Shown piece by piece: positions 46,807 through 57,767 of a stretch of 64,000 bases of DNA; position 1 is the first letter of the stretch, and each line of letters starts with the position of its first letter. The stretch is from Pascua guehoae. Its lineage: Eukaryota > Basidiomycota > Tremellomycetes > Trichosporonales > Trichosporonaceae. Under the pieces are notes generated by a model that did no database searches, was not told where the DNA came from, and saw only the letters and a list, made by a program, of their open reading frames with translations. The translations under genes were made by a program, and so were the position numbers. Location of the stretch: assembly GCA_001600415.1 (NCBI GenBank), contig BCJX01000010.1:158868-222867 (forward strand), given 5' to 3'.

Positions 46807-47432
46807 TTAGGTGGCCGTGACGTTCTTCCACGCAGACTTGGTAAGGCAGAGGACGATGCCCCACACGATGCGGAAGCCGTGGACGAGGGTAGTGACCGTG
46901 ATGATGATGGCGAGGTACTCGAGGACGCGGCACCAGGCCGACTTGATCCACTTCTTGATGGGGTTGCCGCGGCGAACGGGGCTCAGGATGAGGAAGAGCG
47001 GCAGGCCGTCGTGTGTGTAGACCTCGATGGGGTCGTCGTGGCGCCAGGCGGGGGGCTCAGTGTACCCATCCGAACTGTATCCCACGGTGTATTCCGAGTC
47101 GTCGTAGTCCCAGTCGAGGTGCTGCTCGTACGAGACGAGCATGATAATGGCACCGAGAACCACGCTGAGGACAAACGAGGCGACCGAGCCCAGGCCGCAC
47201 GGGAGATGGCACACGGTGTCAACGTACGCCTCGGCGTCGGGCGTCGCGCGGAAGATGGCCGGGTACAGAATGGCGAGCACGTTGCGCGTGAATGCGCAAA
47301 TCGAATCGATGGCAAAGAAGAAGACCCAGAAGAAGCCCTGGTTCTCGGGCGGCACCGACGTCGCCGTCGGCGTGGGAGTAGAACACTGGGGGTTTGATCA
47401 GAGAGGCCAGAGTGGACCTCACTCACGTTCAT
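46807..47432 (-). CDS. Membrane protein of unknown function, tandem paralogue 2
   Basis: Two exons, 47432-47427 and 47385-46807, give 194 residues. The main frame has no ATG near its start; a 6-nt first exon (ATG AAC) followed by a 41-nt GTGAGT...CCCCAG intron gives MNCSTPTPTATSVPPENQ. Hydrophobic stretches lie at about 20-45 (FFWVFFFAIDSICAF), 60-85 (GSVASFVLSVVLGAIIMLV) and 160-185 (YLAIIITVTTLVHGFRIVWG). The shared RN-x-L-x2-LYP-x-I...C-x3-CG-x-G block and the VH-x-FR-x-VWG ending show it is a diverged copy of the neighbour. The loop differs: here it is acidic and aromatic (DWDYDDSEYTVGY). The function is unknown. Confidence 0.72.
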
Positions 47433-48713
47433 GGGGAGTATGGGTAGAGTGAAGAGTGGGGTCGGGCGTAGAGAACAGTTGAAGCTTCCCTGGGGCGTTG
47501 TCGAGGGCACGATAGTGGCGTGGAGTGTGAAGATGAGAAGAGAAGCAAAGAGAAACCAGAGGGGAAGCGGGTTGGGTTAGGTATAGGCTATCGCTTGGCA
47601 GAGTACCAGAAGACAGGCTGGGCGAGGGGGGCTGGAGGCAATGGGGCACAGAACACGGCGACGAATAGAATGCTCGCAGCATGTGCTCTGCCTGCACTGC
47701 TCACACACCTCGCCATGGCCAGCTGGCCAAGGTCGAGCTTCCCGTGTCCCACTGACACAGGCCTGGCCGTCCGTCGCGTTCGCGAGCCTAGCCGAAGTAC
47801 GTCGGAGGGCCCAGGGGACACGAGGACGCAGGCAATTTACTTCACATTCTGTTCACTCTCTCTGTTGCTCAATCCTCCATACCATCCTGGTCCTCTCCCC
47901 CACTCGATCAAGCACCAATGAGGCCATGTTTACCACGACGATATCAGTGAGTGCACGGGCAAAGCACGTCTCACCATCGGTGTCACTGCAAGCTCATCTT
48001 GGTACTGTAACATGGAGATATTCTGAAACTAACGCACGGCAGTGGGACGTGCTCCAGCAACCACTCTCCACACAGAGCTTGGTCCCAGAACCACTGCACG
48101 GCGGGAAATGGTCCTCTGCGGATATTGCCGGCGGCGCTGCTTCCTTGCTCCCCTCATGCCATGGGGGGTACTGGTTCGCCCTCGTTTCATCTTCTCCCAG
48201 TGACTTACACTCCCCCGTCTGTGTCACAAAGGTTGGAGCTACAGGACCTCTGGGCTTTTATCTGCGGGCGAATGGATATGTGAGAGTGGTCTGCGCGAGG
48301 ACATGCACCAGCATGCCATCACCAGCAGCATGTGGAAGGTCTACTTCCAGTGCTGGCCACCATTTCCACCACCCCTCCAGAACCAGAGGCTAGCTAGCGC
48401 GCCGTCCGTGCCACATGTCCGGGTGCTGTTGATTGCCGTTTTGGGCAAACGATTGCTTCCGTCGATTCGTGCCTGATTCGGGTATATCGAGTCAACCCCG
48501 CATTCGAACCCCACAGCTGCCACATGGACCACCTCGTCAACTTTGGTGCATAGCTAGTGGGCATTGGTTGCAAAGGCAGAGGTCTCTGTTATCTCTCGTA
48601 TCTCTTTCTCTCTCGTCGTCGTCTCCTCCATCCAGACCAGATCAATAAGCATTGTCGAACCCAGTTGCATCCAAAGCTATTGTTATCCATCGACGGTGAG
48701 CGGGGGGCCGGTC
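47433..48713. other. Divergent intergenic region
   Basis: Lies between paralogue 2 (minus) and the PHD/chromodomain gene (plus). No gene is supported. A T-arm-like word near 48500 does not fold into a tRNA. Confidence 0.5.
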
Positions 48714-51700
48714 ATGATGTCCACCCAATCGTCCACCGAGTTTGCCGAGCTGGGCCTCACTGCGAGCTCGCCGATCGTTGTGGATGATGGCCGCGATTCC
48801 AGCCCCGAATCCGTGCACCACCCGCGCGTGGGTCATGTGGTGCGGATCAAGTCTGATGTGGATACTCTCCCATTGTCCCCCAGCCCGGTTGCACGTCCTG
48901 TGAGTTTGTCGGCGGCCACAGAAACTCAAAGAAAATCACCCCCTTCCACGTTGCGCGCGTCGCAGCCACGCCCGTCCGCTGCACAAACAGAGGGTGCCGG
49001 CGTAGCTTCTGGATCGCGGAATTCTCCCCCAGAGCACCTTTCTCGCTTTGCCGAAGCTGGCCCCTCTGTGGAATGGGGTTCCCAACTCCGCAATCAAGAA
49101 TACGCCGCGTCTCTTCGACGAGAGCGCTCGATCTCAAAGTGGAAGGACGCGCCGAAGGAGACGCACGAGCCCGCCGAGTCGCCCAAGCGCCACGAGCCAC
49201 GAGTACCCCCCACATCATCCGCGTGGCACGAGTCAGCGCCGGCCCAGCACCCGCAATATCCACAATTTCCCAGTGGCTCGCTTTCTTCCTCAGGAGCAGC
49301 GGGACCGTCCTCGGCGCACTCGCAGCCGCCGCCGCATAATTTGCAGTCGGAACCGCTCCGCTCCCTACCGCGGACACAGTCCCAACCCCTACCGTCTCGG
49401 CGCCCGCTATCGCAGCCACCGGCGCCCCTAAATTTTGAGAGAGCCCAGCATCCACCACGGTCAGGCAGTCTCCCACACGCCACAGCCGCAACCCCACCCG
49501 CTACGAACGGTGCCGTCAAGGCGGACTCGCGGCACCCTCGTTCGCTTCCCCCTTCTGACTGGACCGACGCATCACCGCACTCACAATCGACCTCGGTTTA
49601 CGCTCCGCAGCCACTCGTTCACCAGGGAGGACAACCGGCCATGACAGACAATTGCCCCATCCCGTTGGCTTCCACACCTCGCCGGGCCCCGCATCCTGTT
49701 GAACCTGAACAATACCCTCGGCCCGTGTCTCAGGCGTCATCTGGACCTCCAGATTTACAGTCTCGTCGATCCTCCCACCAGGACACTGCCGCGTCACCAC
49801 CGGCCGGCGCACACGCCGTCTCACCTATTGCAGAGGAAAACTCCATGACGGCTGATCTTCTGGACGGCGTGCAAGCGTTGCGGGAGTCGACAGAGGCCCG
49901 TCTCGAGATCGTCGGCGACAAACTTGTGGAGCAACGAAAGGCGATCAACGATCTCATGAAGGTCGTCGAATCGTCCCTCAGCTTCCAGGCAAACTTTGGC
50001 CAGGTGGTCAAGGACACCATTGGGGAAGTTGTCAGGGACACCATTGGAGCAGTTGTCAAGGACACCATCGGGAAGGCGATCAAGGACACGATCGGCAAGG
50101 TCGTGCGCGAGGAGCTTGAGCGTTCCAACAAACCGCAGCTAGAGAGCATCGCCCAGCTTCGCCAACAGCTCGACACTCTCACTGCCGAGCTGAACACTCG
50201 GACGAGTGAGCTCGCCGCTGGTGGTGGCCAACCGACTCTTTCGACTCCAGCCAGCTCGTCTACCTCCGACCTCAACGTTACGTCCACCGTCGCCATTGGA
50301 CACCCAGTCTCTGCGGAAGCTGGGCCCCACCCAGCACCGACTCTCTCAACACCCGCCGCGAACACGCACGTACCTCCCAACGACCCTCCGTCGGACACCA
50401 TTTCGCCTGCACTGTTCAAAGGTTGGGATCGTGGCCTGTCGGCTGCGAGCCGAGCAGCGGCTTCGGACCGCTTGAGCTTGTCTTCGGCCTCAGCGCGAGC
50501 CACTGCTGCCGAACTCGGGCTCGGCATCACCTGGTCTGATTCCACAGAGTCCTGGCCACAGCGCACCGCAGTACAGCACGCCACACCTGCGCCCTCTACG
50601 TCAACGACTGCGAAGAACGTACCAGACACGACTGTGACAAGCGTCGGTGACCCACTGCAAGAGTTTGAAGATGATTCTGACCCAGGCCAACCGTTCTTCG
50701 ACTCACTTCCCTCACCCTCTGTGACCGCGTCGCAGTCTGCTGTTGAAGCCGACGGCCATGGCCATGATGGTGACGGCGATGCGAACCGAAACCAAACAAT
50801 TGTTGTCGAAGCGCAGGTGGACGATCGGACCGATAATGGACACGAGCCCACAAGTAACGATCTCCAGGAGGACGTCGATCAGGCCGGACCCTGCGATCAG
50901 CCCACAGTCAGCAGTCCACCAGTTCTGCCCGCTGAGCAACCTGCCAACAGTGAGATCGCAGAGCACGACAATGCAGTCGCAGGCCCGTCTCGCGCATCAC
51001 GTAAACGCAAAGCTTCTGGGCGTGTCTCGCTCTCGCCGACAAAGAAGTCGCGGGAGTCGTCGATTATGTCACAGACACGAAAGCGGCGCACCTCGTCCAC
51101 ACCACTAGTCCGCTTTCATGGTATGCTCCCCGCAAGTGACGGCGAGCCGCGTGGGACAGGGATCTGGCCAAAGATACCCCCGGACGTACAGGCTGTGAAA
51201 TATGCTCGTGTAAGTGCGGTCCATGGGGAACGACACTGAACGGCAGCAAGAGATCATCTGCAGCCTCTGCAATGGCCGAGTCCACTGGGGGTGTGCGGGC
51301 TTGGACAAGAACATCACGACCGTGATCTCCGAGTGGAATTGCCCCGACTGCCAAGCTGCAGTGGACGGTGAGTGCACTGGGTTTGGTACTGACCGTTACT
51401 GATGGCTTGCAGACGGCATGGAGTCGTTGATTGAGGACGCTCCTCAGGACCGCTGTATCCGCTACAACTGCTTCAGGAGGTGCGCGCGCCACTCACCCAT
51501 GCTCATGCTCGGGTAACTCGGTTCCAGGTTGCTGATTCCCAGGCGCAAACAAAAGATGACAGTCGAGTCCGAGGACGAGGACGAATACACTGTGGAGAAG
51601 CTCATAGGGTATGTGTCGTATGTGTGTGGGTGTGTGGGCGGGTGGGTGCGAGTGGAGGGAGGGGCGCAACCGAGTGGCGTCGCGCTAACCCGTCAGTCGC

Positions 51701-52071
51701 CGGGCAGTCGACCGCGAGGAGGTCAACGGCAAATTGGTCCGCGTGTTCAAGTACCTGGTGCTCTGGAGCGGGTACCCGGTCGAGGAAGCGACATGGTATG
51801 AGCATGCGACCCACCCTTGTCTTGTGCTAGCGTCACTCACCAGCTCAGGGAGAGGAAGGCCAACCTGCACCTCGACGAGAACGGCACATCGACGGCCCTG
51901 ATCAACTTTGACCGCGAGCTGCTCGAGGTCGTCCCCAACAAGAGGAAGCGTCGCAGGCGTGTGTGTCTGCTTCCCGAGGCGCGCAGTGCATGGCATTGGC
52001 TTACGGGAGAGCTGCTGGATGGCAGCGAGCCAGTCGAGGAGGACCCCGAGAGCGACACTGTTGGGAATTGA
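48714..52071 (+). CDS. Chromatin-reader protein with PHD-like zinc segment and chromodomain
   Basis: Six exons: 48714-51209, 51247-51367, 51413-51479, 51528-51608, 51697-51795, 51849-52071; 1028 residues. The first 830 are mostly disordered (Ser/Pro/Gln/His-rich), with a helix of five DTIG-centred repeats (VVKDTIGEVVRDTIGAVVKD...) near residues 425-465 and a basic patch RKRKASGR and KKSRESS near 765-785. Exon 2 encodes C-x2-C-x4-H-x2-C...W-x-CPDC (ICSLCNGRVHWGCAG, EWNCPDC), the second half of a PHD finger; the first C-x2-C pair is missing. Exons 4-6 encode a chromodomain: DEYTVEKLIGRRA, KYLVLWSGYPVEEATWE. Chromodomains bind methylated histone tails, so a nuclear chromatin role is likely. The ATG chosen is the first in frame after the leader (MMSTQSS); the frame is open further up. 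Confidence 0.82.
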
Positions 52072-53026
52072 CGAAGAGTGGGGGCTGGCGTTTTGGGCGG
52101 CGGCCAGCGGGCCAGCATCGCATCATGTGTATCCCTTACAGCGACATGAACTGTATGTACCAGACCAGTGACTCACGACTAGTAACCGGCTGTGCACGAG
52201 GCGCGTGGGACGTGCACGACTGAGAGTAACCGTGTGTGACTTGACCACTTGGCCACTTGACGCTTGCCGACAATAGAACGGTACGAATGCTGCGTTGCGA
52301 AACAGACGGCGGCGGCTTGCGCTAGCGGCCTTGGCAGTGGAGCACACCTCGACGACGGCCCTGAACAGACACCGTTCGCTCTATCACACAGGCAGGCGTC
52401 AGTCGCATCATCGCGCAACGCAACAGCTGCACTACCGACCAACGGTGTACATTCACTGCCTGTGCTTCACCCGAGTGCAGTGTTCAGCTGCGAGGTATGC
52501 GATACGAGAGCGATACCAGAGTGCGGGGGGAGGCAGAGCGCCGCAGCTGGAGGAGAGCTGACTCGCTGCGACCAGCAGGCCAGCAGCTGCTGGCCTGCAG
52601 GTATGCGACGAGTGTCACCGTTGTCGCCATTGTTCTCGCTCGGCTGTTCAGGGTTGGGGTATTGATTGCGTGTGGAACAAGTGGACGCGTGATCGTGTGT
52701 TGCAGACACCAGACGCGGCAGTTTCAGGCGGACCGCGACGGACGCGAGCGCGCGATGGCGCCGCGGCTCGACGGCGCACTTTGTCCTGCCCTGGATACCT
52801 CGCACCCATCTCACCACTAGTGGCTGGCATCATGCCTCCGCAATGCGCTCAACGGCGCGGGACGGCGGTCACCCTTGGGTCTCTCGCCTTTGACAGTGCA
52901 CTAGGCTAGGTATTCCACACCCCCGTGTCCGCCTGCCCCGTCTTGCCTCCTCCTGGCCCCATGCTGCCCCCAACCGCAGCCCCATGGTCCCCAGCTGCTC
53001 CCCATGCCCCCCAGCAGTCCCAAAAT

Positions 53027-53048
53027 CCCCCCCCCCCCCCCCCCCCCC
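53027..53048. repeat. Poly-C tract (22 C) in a core promoter
   Basis: An uninterrupted run of 22 C ends 21 bases before a TATA-like element and 148 bases before an ATG. Confidence 0.92.
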
Positions 53049-53069
53049 AGGCCCACCCAAACACTCGTC

Positions 53070-53076
53070 TATAAGA
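53070..53076 (+). promoter_or_regulatory. TATA-like element of the hypothetical gene at 53197
   Basis: TATAAGA, 127 bases before the ATG, followed by a CT-rich leader. Confidence 0.5.
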
Positions 53077-53196
53077 CCGACCAACCCACTACATCTCTCT
53101 TCCATTCCAAACACTTCTCACCGCCTTTCATCGCCTTTCTGCCTGCACCACCCCTCCTTGCTGCCTACCCATCAGAAACTACCAACACACAACAAC

Positions 53197-54391
53197 ATGA
53201 TCACAAACGCCCTCACCAACACAAAGAAGGCGTCGTCCACCGCGCACAGGTCGAAGTCGTTCGTCAAGTGCGCGGCGTTGGACAACGCCATCAAGTCCAA
53301 GGTGAAGACCTTCAAGTCGAAGATGGCCGACGCCTTCTCCAAGACGCACGACCAAATCGACAAAGACACGACAGTCGACGAGGTAACGCAACGCCTCGAG
53401 AACTTTGAGATTATCGCAGACGAGACCGCCACCCCTCTCGGCGAGTCGGAGGCGAAACCTGTCGACTATATGACTCTTCACCCCACTGTGAGTTCCTTGC
53501 GTTCAACACAACCCATCGTGGCCACAGCTGATTCAATAGCGCCTTAGCCAAAAGATTCGTACGTACATTACCAGCCTTGTGCGTGGCCCGGTCCCAGCCA
53601 CTCCTGAGCCCTCGGTCGGGGTTCCTGCGCCCGCCCCCGACCAGCTGCAGGCCACGCTCGCATTCTCCCCTGGTACGTTCGGGGCCGTTCCCGCCACGCC
53701 GCCGCGCGCAAGCGCCCGTCACCACACTCCCCCGCGCGCACCCAAGCCCAAACGCCGCCGCGGTCTTGTCTATAGGTTCGACGAGCTGGCCGCGGTCGCT
53801 ACCCCCCCGCTTCCCATCGCCGGCCAAGTCCGTCGACGTGCGGACGATGAAGACGAATTGGAGCAGTTGGGCGCCCCACTGGCGCAGCGCACCCGACTTG
53901 AGAAGGTAGACTCGGACTCGGAACCGGAAGTTCACGAATACGACGTGTCTGCGCTTGCCATCAGCGCCGCAGAGTTCGAGATGATCGAGGCGAACAAGGC
54001 CGATGACCATGCCCCAAGCCATGGTGGCGACGATGAGAGCGAAGACATCGCCCTCCGATTCGATCATCTCGCGGTACCCAGCCGCGCTGCCGAGGCGGAC
54101 GCGGCCTTTGAGGCCCGCGACGACCTCTACCAAGAGGTATTCGGGGACGAGGACGGTTACGACCCTGACGAGGACGATGCCAAGCAGAAGGACGAGATGG
54201 CGCGCCTCTGCGCGCGTCTGTCCAAGCGCGCTCTGAGCGCAGACGACGTCGAGCACGACGAGCCAACCCCGTCGGAGTTGGCGCGCAAGGCCGAGCGCGA
54301 GGCGTCTACTCGCAGGGCTCGTATCAGCGCGGCGCCGTACATCAAGTCGCAGGAGCGCCGCCCTCGAAACAAGAAGAGCGGCGGCATGTGA
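53197..54391 (+). CDS. Hypothetical protein, acidic, with basic N-terminal segment
   Basis: Two exons, 53197-53487 and 53540-54391, give 380 residues; the 52-nt intron joins MTLHPT to RLSQKIRTY in phase. The first 50 residues are basic (NALTNTKKASSTAHRSKSF, KSKVKTFKSKMADAF). The middle is Pro/Ala-rich with a KPKRRRG motif that could be a nuclear signal. The last 200 residues are acidic and alpha-helical (DEDELEQLG, FGDEDGYDPDEDDAKQKDEM) and end in a basic tail (RRPRNKKSGGM). No domain is recognised. The pattern fits a nuclear or nucleolar protein, but that is inference. Confidence 0.72.
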
Positions 54392-54602
54392 GGTGGCCCA
54401 TTGCGGGCAAGTATGGCCTAGTGCGCTGGCGCACTGCTCTCTAAGATGTTGTCTCGCCTTTATTACACATACACGAAATGCATACTGCTTGTTACGAACT
54501 TGGCCCAGGCGTTGCACTGTGACTGCCACTGGTACACTGTCGAGCCACAACAGACACAATCGTTCGGGTGACATCCAGTGACATGTTGACTTCTTGCTCT
54601 GG

Positions 54603-55276
54603 TTACTTCTTGCGCGCCTGAGCGTTAGGGACGTGCACCATGGCGTCAGGATGCGCCACAACAGAAACCAAACCACACAACAAACAAAACTCTTGAACGA
54701 CTCGTCGTCAACACATGCCGACAGTCGGAATGGCGGCGCCACTCGGCCGATCCGGACGTCGCTCATCAACGCCACTTGCCTCATCCCTCATCCCTTTGGT
54801 CCGCACACTCAACCAACCAAATCTGCACATGCTGCACACACACACTACTGTACTCACATCTTCGGCAGCCCTGGCTGCAGACTCGCCGGCCTTGTGCCAC
54901 TCCTTGTGGATCTCGTCGCGACGCGAAAGCTCCTCGGTGGTCTCCTTCTGCAGCTCGGCGGTAGTCTTGGGTGTCGTCGAGTAGTCGGCCTTGACGTCTG
55001 CCTCCGAGTCGGTCTGGCGTTAGTGTAATGTCCCCGCGTCGGCCAGTTGATAACGGTATTGTCGCTGTTCCCAAGCTGATGCACAACACTCACCGCACAC
55101 GGGTCAGCCCAACCCTCCCGAATCTGTCCCTCGAGGATCTTCTCGTCCTGCTATCAGCAAAGTCCCAGGAGGTTGCAACCCACCTTGGCCGAGAAGGCAC
55201 GCGCGCCCGAGAGACGAGGGATGGTGACGACGGCGCGGCGTGCGGCGGCAGCACGGGCAACAGCGGGGAAGAGCAT
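54603..55276 (-). CDS. Small predicted mitochondrial protein
   Basis: Four exons, 55276-55184, 55147-55094, 55013-54858 and 54617-54603, give 105 residues. The N-terminus MLFPAVARAAAARRAVVTI with PRLSGARAFSAK is a typical mitochondrial presequence with an R-x-F/S-type cleavage region. The mature part (DEKILEGQIREGWADP, KTTAELQKETTEELSRRDEI, AARAAEDARKK) is charged and helical. It is not the ATPase inhibitor IF1, which I considered. The last exon is only 15 nt after a 240-nt intron; it is supported by a CTAACGCTCAG acceptor and the in-frame stop, but a read-through ending is possible. The function is unknown. Confidence 0.65.
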
Positions 55277-56312
55277 GGTGGTGGGAGCGGGAGTGTGGGA
55301 GTGGTAGCGCTGCTGAGTGTTGCTCTTAGTAGAGGTCAATCGTCGTGGGTGAGGAAATGTGAGGAATGGCAAGGGTGGAGTCAGCTGGATCGTGGATGTG
55401 CGCATCTTTCAGGCCTCGCGAAGGCCTCATGCCTTACGTATAGGGGTATTCTGTGCCAACCTGGCATGTCATCGACGGCCTCGTACTGGATGGGGGCGTT
55501 GGGGTATGCAAGCACCTCACCGAGAATCGCCGACACATCGATGATGCTGGCAAACTTGGAATGTTCTTAGTGGGCACGACCAAGCCATGCAAGCCACTGG
55601 AGCTGCGCGAGTGACAAGGCGGCGTGGGAAGTGAGGATTGACGGCATTGACGTCATGACGCCATGTGTCAAATGCGCTACAATACTGGATAGAGCCGACG
55701 CCGGAATAAGTGGCCCCCCTAAGGTGCGGAGTGTGGCAGGCGGACAGGTTGTGCACCAAAGACAGGCATTGGTACAGGGTGCGACTGGTACCATTCTTGG
55801 TTTCTGTCGACTTGTTGTTGCATGTTGGTACATTGTCGATGCGTGGTGGGCTGTATGTGGTGTAATAGGGCCAGACGGTACGCACTTACGCTGTGGGCAA
55901 TACCCCCGTATCCGTGGAACGCATGGAATGCACAGTTTCCGCACAGACACCGCCGGGACTAGCAGAGTATTGTAGCTGAGTCACTCACATCCCACCCCCC
56001 CGTGGCGTGTGTGTGTGTGTCGTATGCCCACACACACCTTGTCCTTCCTCTATTTCTACTTTTTCCTTCCTCGGTCTTGCTCTGTTTCCTCTATTCGTCC
56101 TTCCTTCCTTCTTTCCTTCCTCCCATATCCTCTTCCATTCTCATCTTCCTTTCTCTCTTCTCTCTCATTCTCATTCCCCATCTCCTTCCCCCGCTTCTTC
56201 CCGACTCCTTCTCTCCCCTTTCTCATTCTCTCACCTCTTTCACTCCTTCACCACATTCCTCTCACTCCTCCCGGCCCTCCCGGCCCTCCCCACCTCCCCA
56301 AACTCCCCCATC
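55277..56312. other. Intergenic region with a coding-like fragment and simple repeats
   Basis: A minus-strand open stretch at 55381-55566 looks coding (see findings). A (GT)n microsatellite lies at about 56006-56022, then a polypyrimidine tract of some 260 bases (56040-56300), mainly CTTCCTT and CTCTC, that leads directly into the next ATG. Confidence 0.55.
55381..55566 (-). pseudogene. Possible orphan exon or gene relic
   Basis: A 61-codon open stretch on the minus strand begins right after a stop codon and reads FASIIDVSAILGEVLAYPNA, PIQYEAVDDMPGWHRIPLY with strong G/C third positions. A good GTAAGG donor follows the tyrosine codon at about 55437. I found no matching acceptor or start upstream and do not recognise the family. 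It could be a broken gene, or an alternative upstream exon of the mitochondrial-protein gene, whose leader is in phase with it. Confidence 0.3.
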
Positions 56313-57153
56313 ATGGCCCGCAACGCCCCCAAGGCACCCGCCAAGCGCAAGCCCAAGGGCTCTGCCACGCCCCGCTGCAAGACCAAACCACGCCCCTCGA
56401 CAATGACTCCACCTCGCTCCCGCTCGCGCTCTCGCTCTCATTCTCTCTCGCCACCACCTCCCGATCTTGACAAGTTACTCGTCCTGCAGATCATCGTGGC
56501 CAAGCTCGAGTCGTCCAAGACCTGCGACTGGTATGCCCTCAGCCAACGCCTCGCACAGGAGGGCGTCGGCTCCCTCGTAGGTGGCAAGACGCGCAATGCA
56601 AAGGCTCGTGGAAAGTCAGCAAAGGGCGCAAAGAAGGAGGGGAACCTGTCGGGAACAGACCTCTATGAGCTTTACCATAACGTGAGCTCCCGTACCACGG
56701 TTCATTGAGCTGACTCCAGACCATCCTCCCGGGCCTGCGCGCCAACCAGGCACTGTGGCGTGAGAGCCCGGCCCTCGAATCACCGACGCGCGAGTTGGGC
56801 AAGACAGCGAGTGGTTTAATGGCCGGCCACATCACCCCAGACGACAACGGGGGAATGCACACTGAGGCAAACCCCACCAGGCCGAAGCGCACTCGTGCCC
56901 CGCCCAAGAGGATGGCCAAGGTGGGTGGTGTACTTAGGACGGTGCTGATGCAAAGTCCAGGGCCGTTCTATACGACAGCGACGACGACGCGCCCGATGGC
57001 GCGTCCGATAAGAGTTGCAATTCTGACACACTCGCGAGGGACCCTCTGGACGTTTTTAGCGAGGACGACGAGCCTGGGAGCGACGTCTACCAATATTGCG
57101 ATTCTGAAAAGCTCTCCCGAGACCCGCTGGACATCCTCGAAGACGCGGACTAG
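56313..57153 (+). CDS. Hypothetical basic/acidic protein, weakly SANT-like
   Basis: Three exons, 56313-56681, 56720-56920 and 56956-57153, give 255 residues. The 38-nt and 35-nt introns join HN to TILPGLRA and MAK to SRAVLYD. The N-terminus is very basic (MARNAPKAPAKRKPKGSA, then an SRSRSRSHS run). Residues about 55-150 (LVLQIIVAKLESSKTCDWYALSQRLAQ ... GTDLYELYHNTILP) have the tryptophan spacing and helices of a Myb/SANT-like unit, which is a weak resemblance. The C-terminus is acidic and repeats the phrase LARDPLDVFSEDDE / LSRDPLDILEDAD. A nuclear role would fit. The second intron acceptor (GCAAAG) is not ideal. Confidence 0.6.
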
Positions 57154-57767
57154 GGCCCAAACCAAACCAATGCCAACCGTCCCCCCTCATCCTGGGACAC
57201 TTCTTCAGACGGTGAGAGCGATGTGGAGGAAGACTGAAGACTTAGAAGGTTAGCTGACGAGAGTCGATACGCAGTCCACTCAATGGCCTCTCGCCCACAC
57301 GTCACTCACCACGAACTCCAGCGACACTCCACCTGTACAATTTCCAGCACGACAACGTTTCACGTCCCTTTTACGCCAACAATAACATGACGGTTGGTTT
57401 GAGTGCCTTCCTTACATGCATGAGCTAATCCTACAGTCCAGTCGAGGCCAGGTTGCCCACAGTAGCATGATGACAACCCAATACCAGATGTATAGCAGTT
57501 TCCCACGTGCTCTCTAGTCCGCGATTGAACAGGTCGGCCTCCACGCCAAGAACTATAATGTGCCAGAGTCGTGTCCCCTGTGCAGCTGCAACTTCAGACT
57601 TTCATCAATTATACTACCGCCAGTTCTGCTCTCCCAACTACAATACAAAACGAACAGCATGGAGCATTGTTGGACCCACAGCGACGAGAGAATTGGGAGT
57701 TGACGACCAGAGGCAGGTTGCTTACGGGGCAACGTTCTCGCCTCTGGTCAGAGCATAGCGGCGGCAA
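57154..57767. other. Convergent intergenic region
   Basis: 3' flanks of the SANT-like gene (plus) and the sugar porter gene (minus). No gene or repeat is seen. Confidence 0.5.

Larger units (their letters stand above)
52072..53196. other. Intergenic region with a 22-C run
   Basis: No gene is supported. It contains a poly-C tract (53027-53048) immediately before a TATAAGA element and the next gene. Confidence 0.55.

Noticed and set aside
48490..48530. T-arm-like word GGGTTCGAATGC on the minus strand
   Set aside because: No pairing acceptor, D arm or anticodon arm could be built around it.
49730..50851. 373-codon minus-strand frame
   Set aside because: Mirror of the low-complexity part of the PHD/chromodomain gene.
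53411..54784. 457-codon minus-strand frame
   Set aside because: Antisense shadow of the acidic hypothetical protein; no domain, and the plus-strand gene has a clean intron and start.
54603..55276. Mitochondrial ATPase inhibitor (IF1) identity
   Set aside because: Length and charged helices are similar, but the inhibitory core residues and histidine-rich region of IF1 are not seen.
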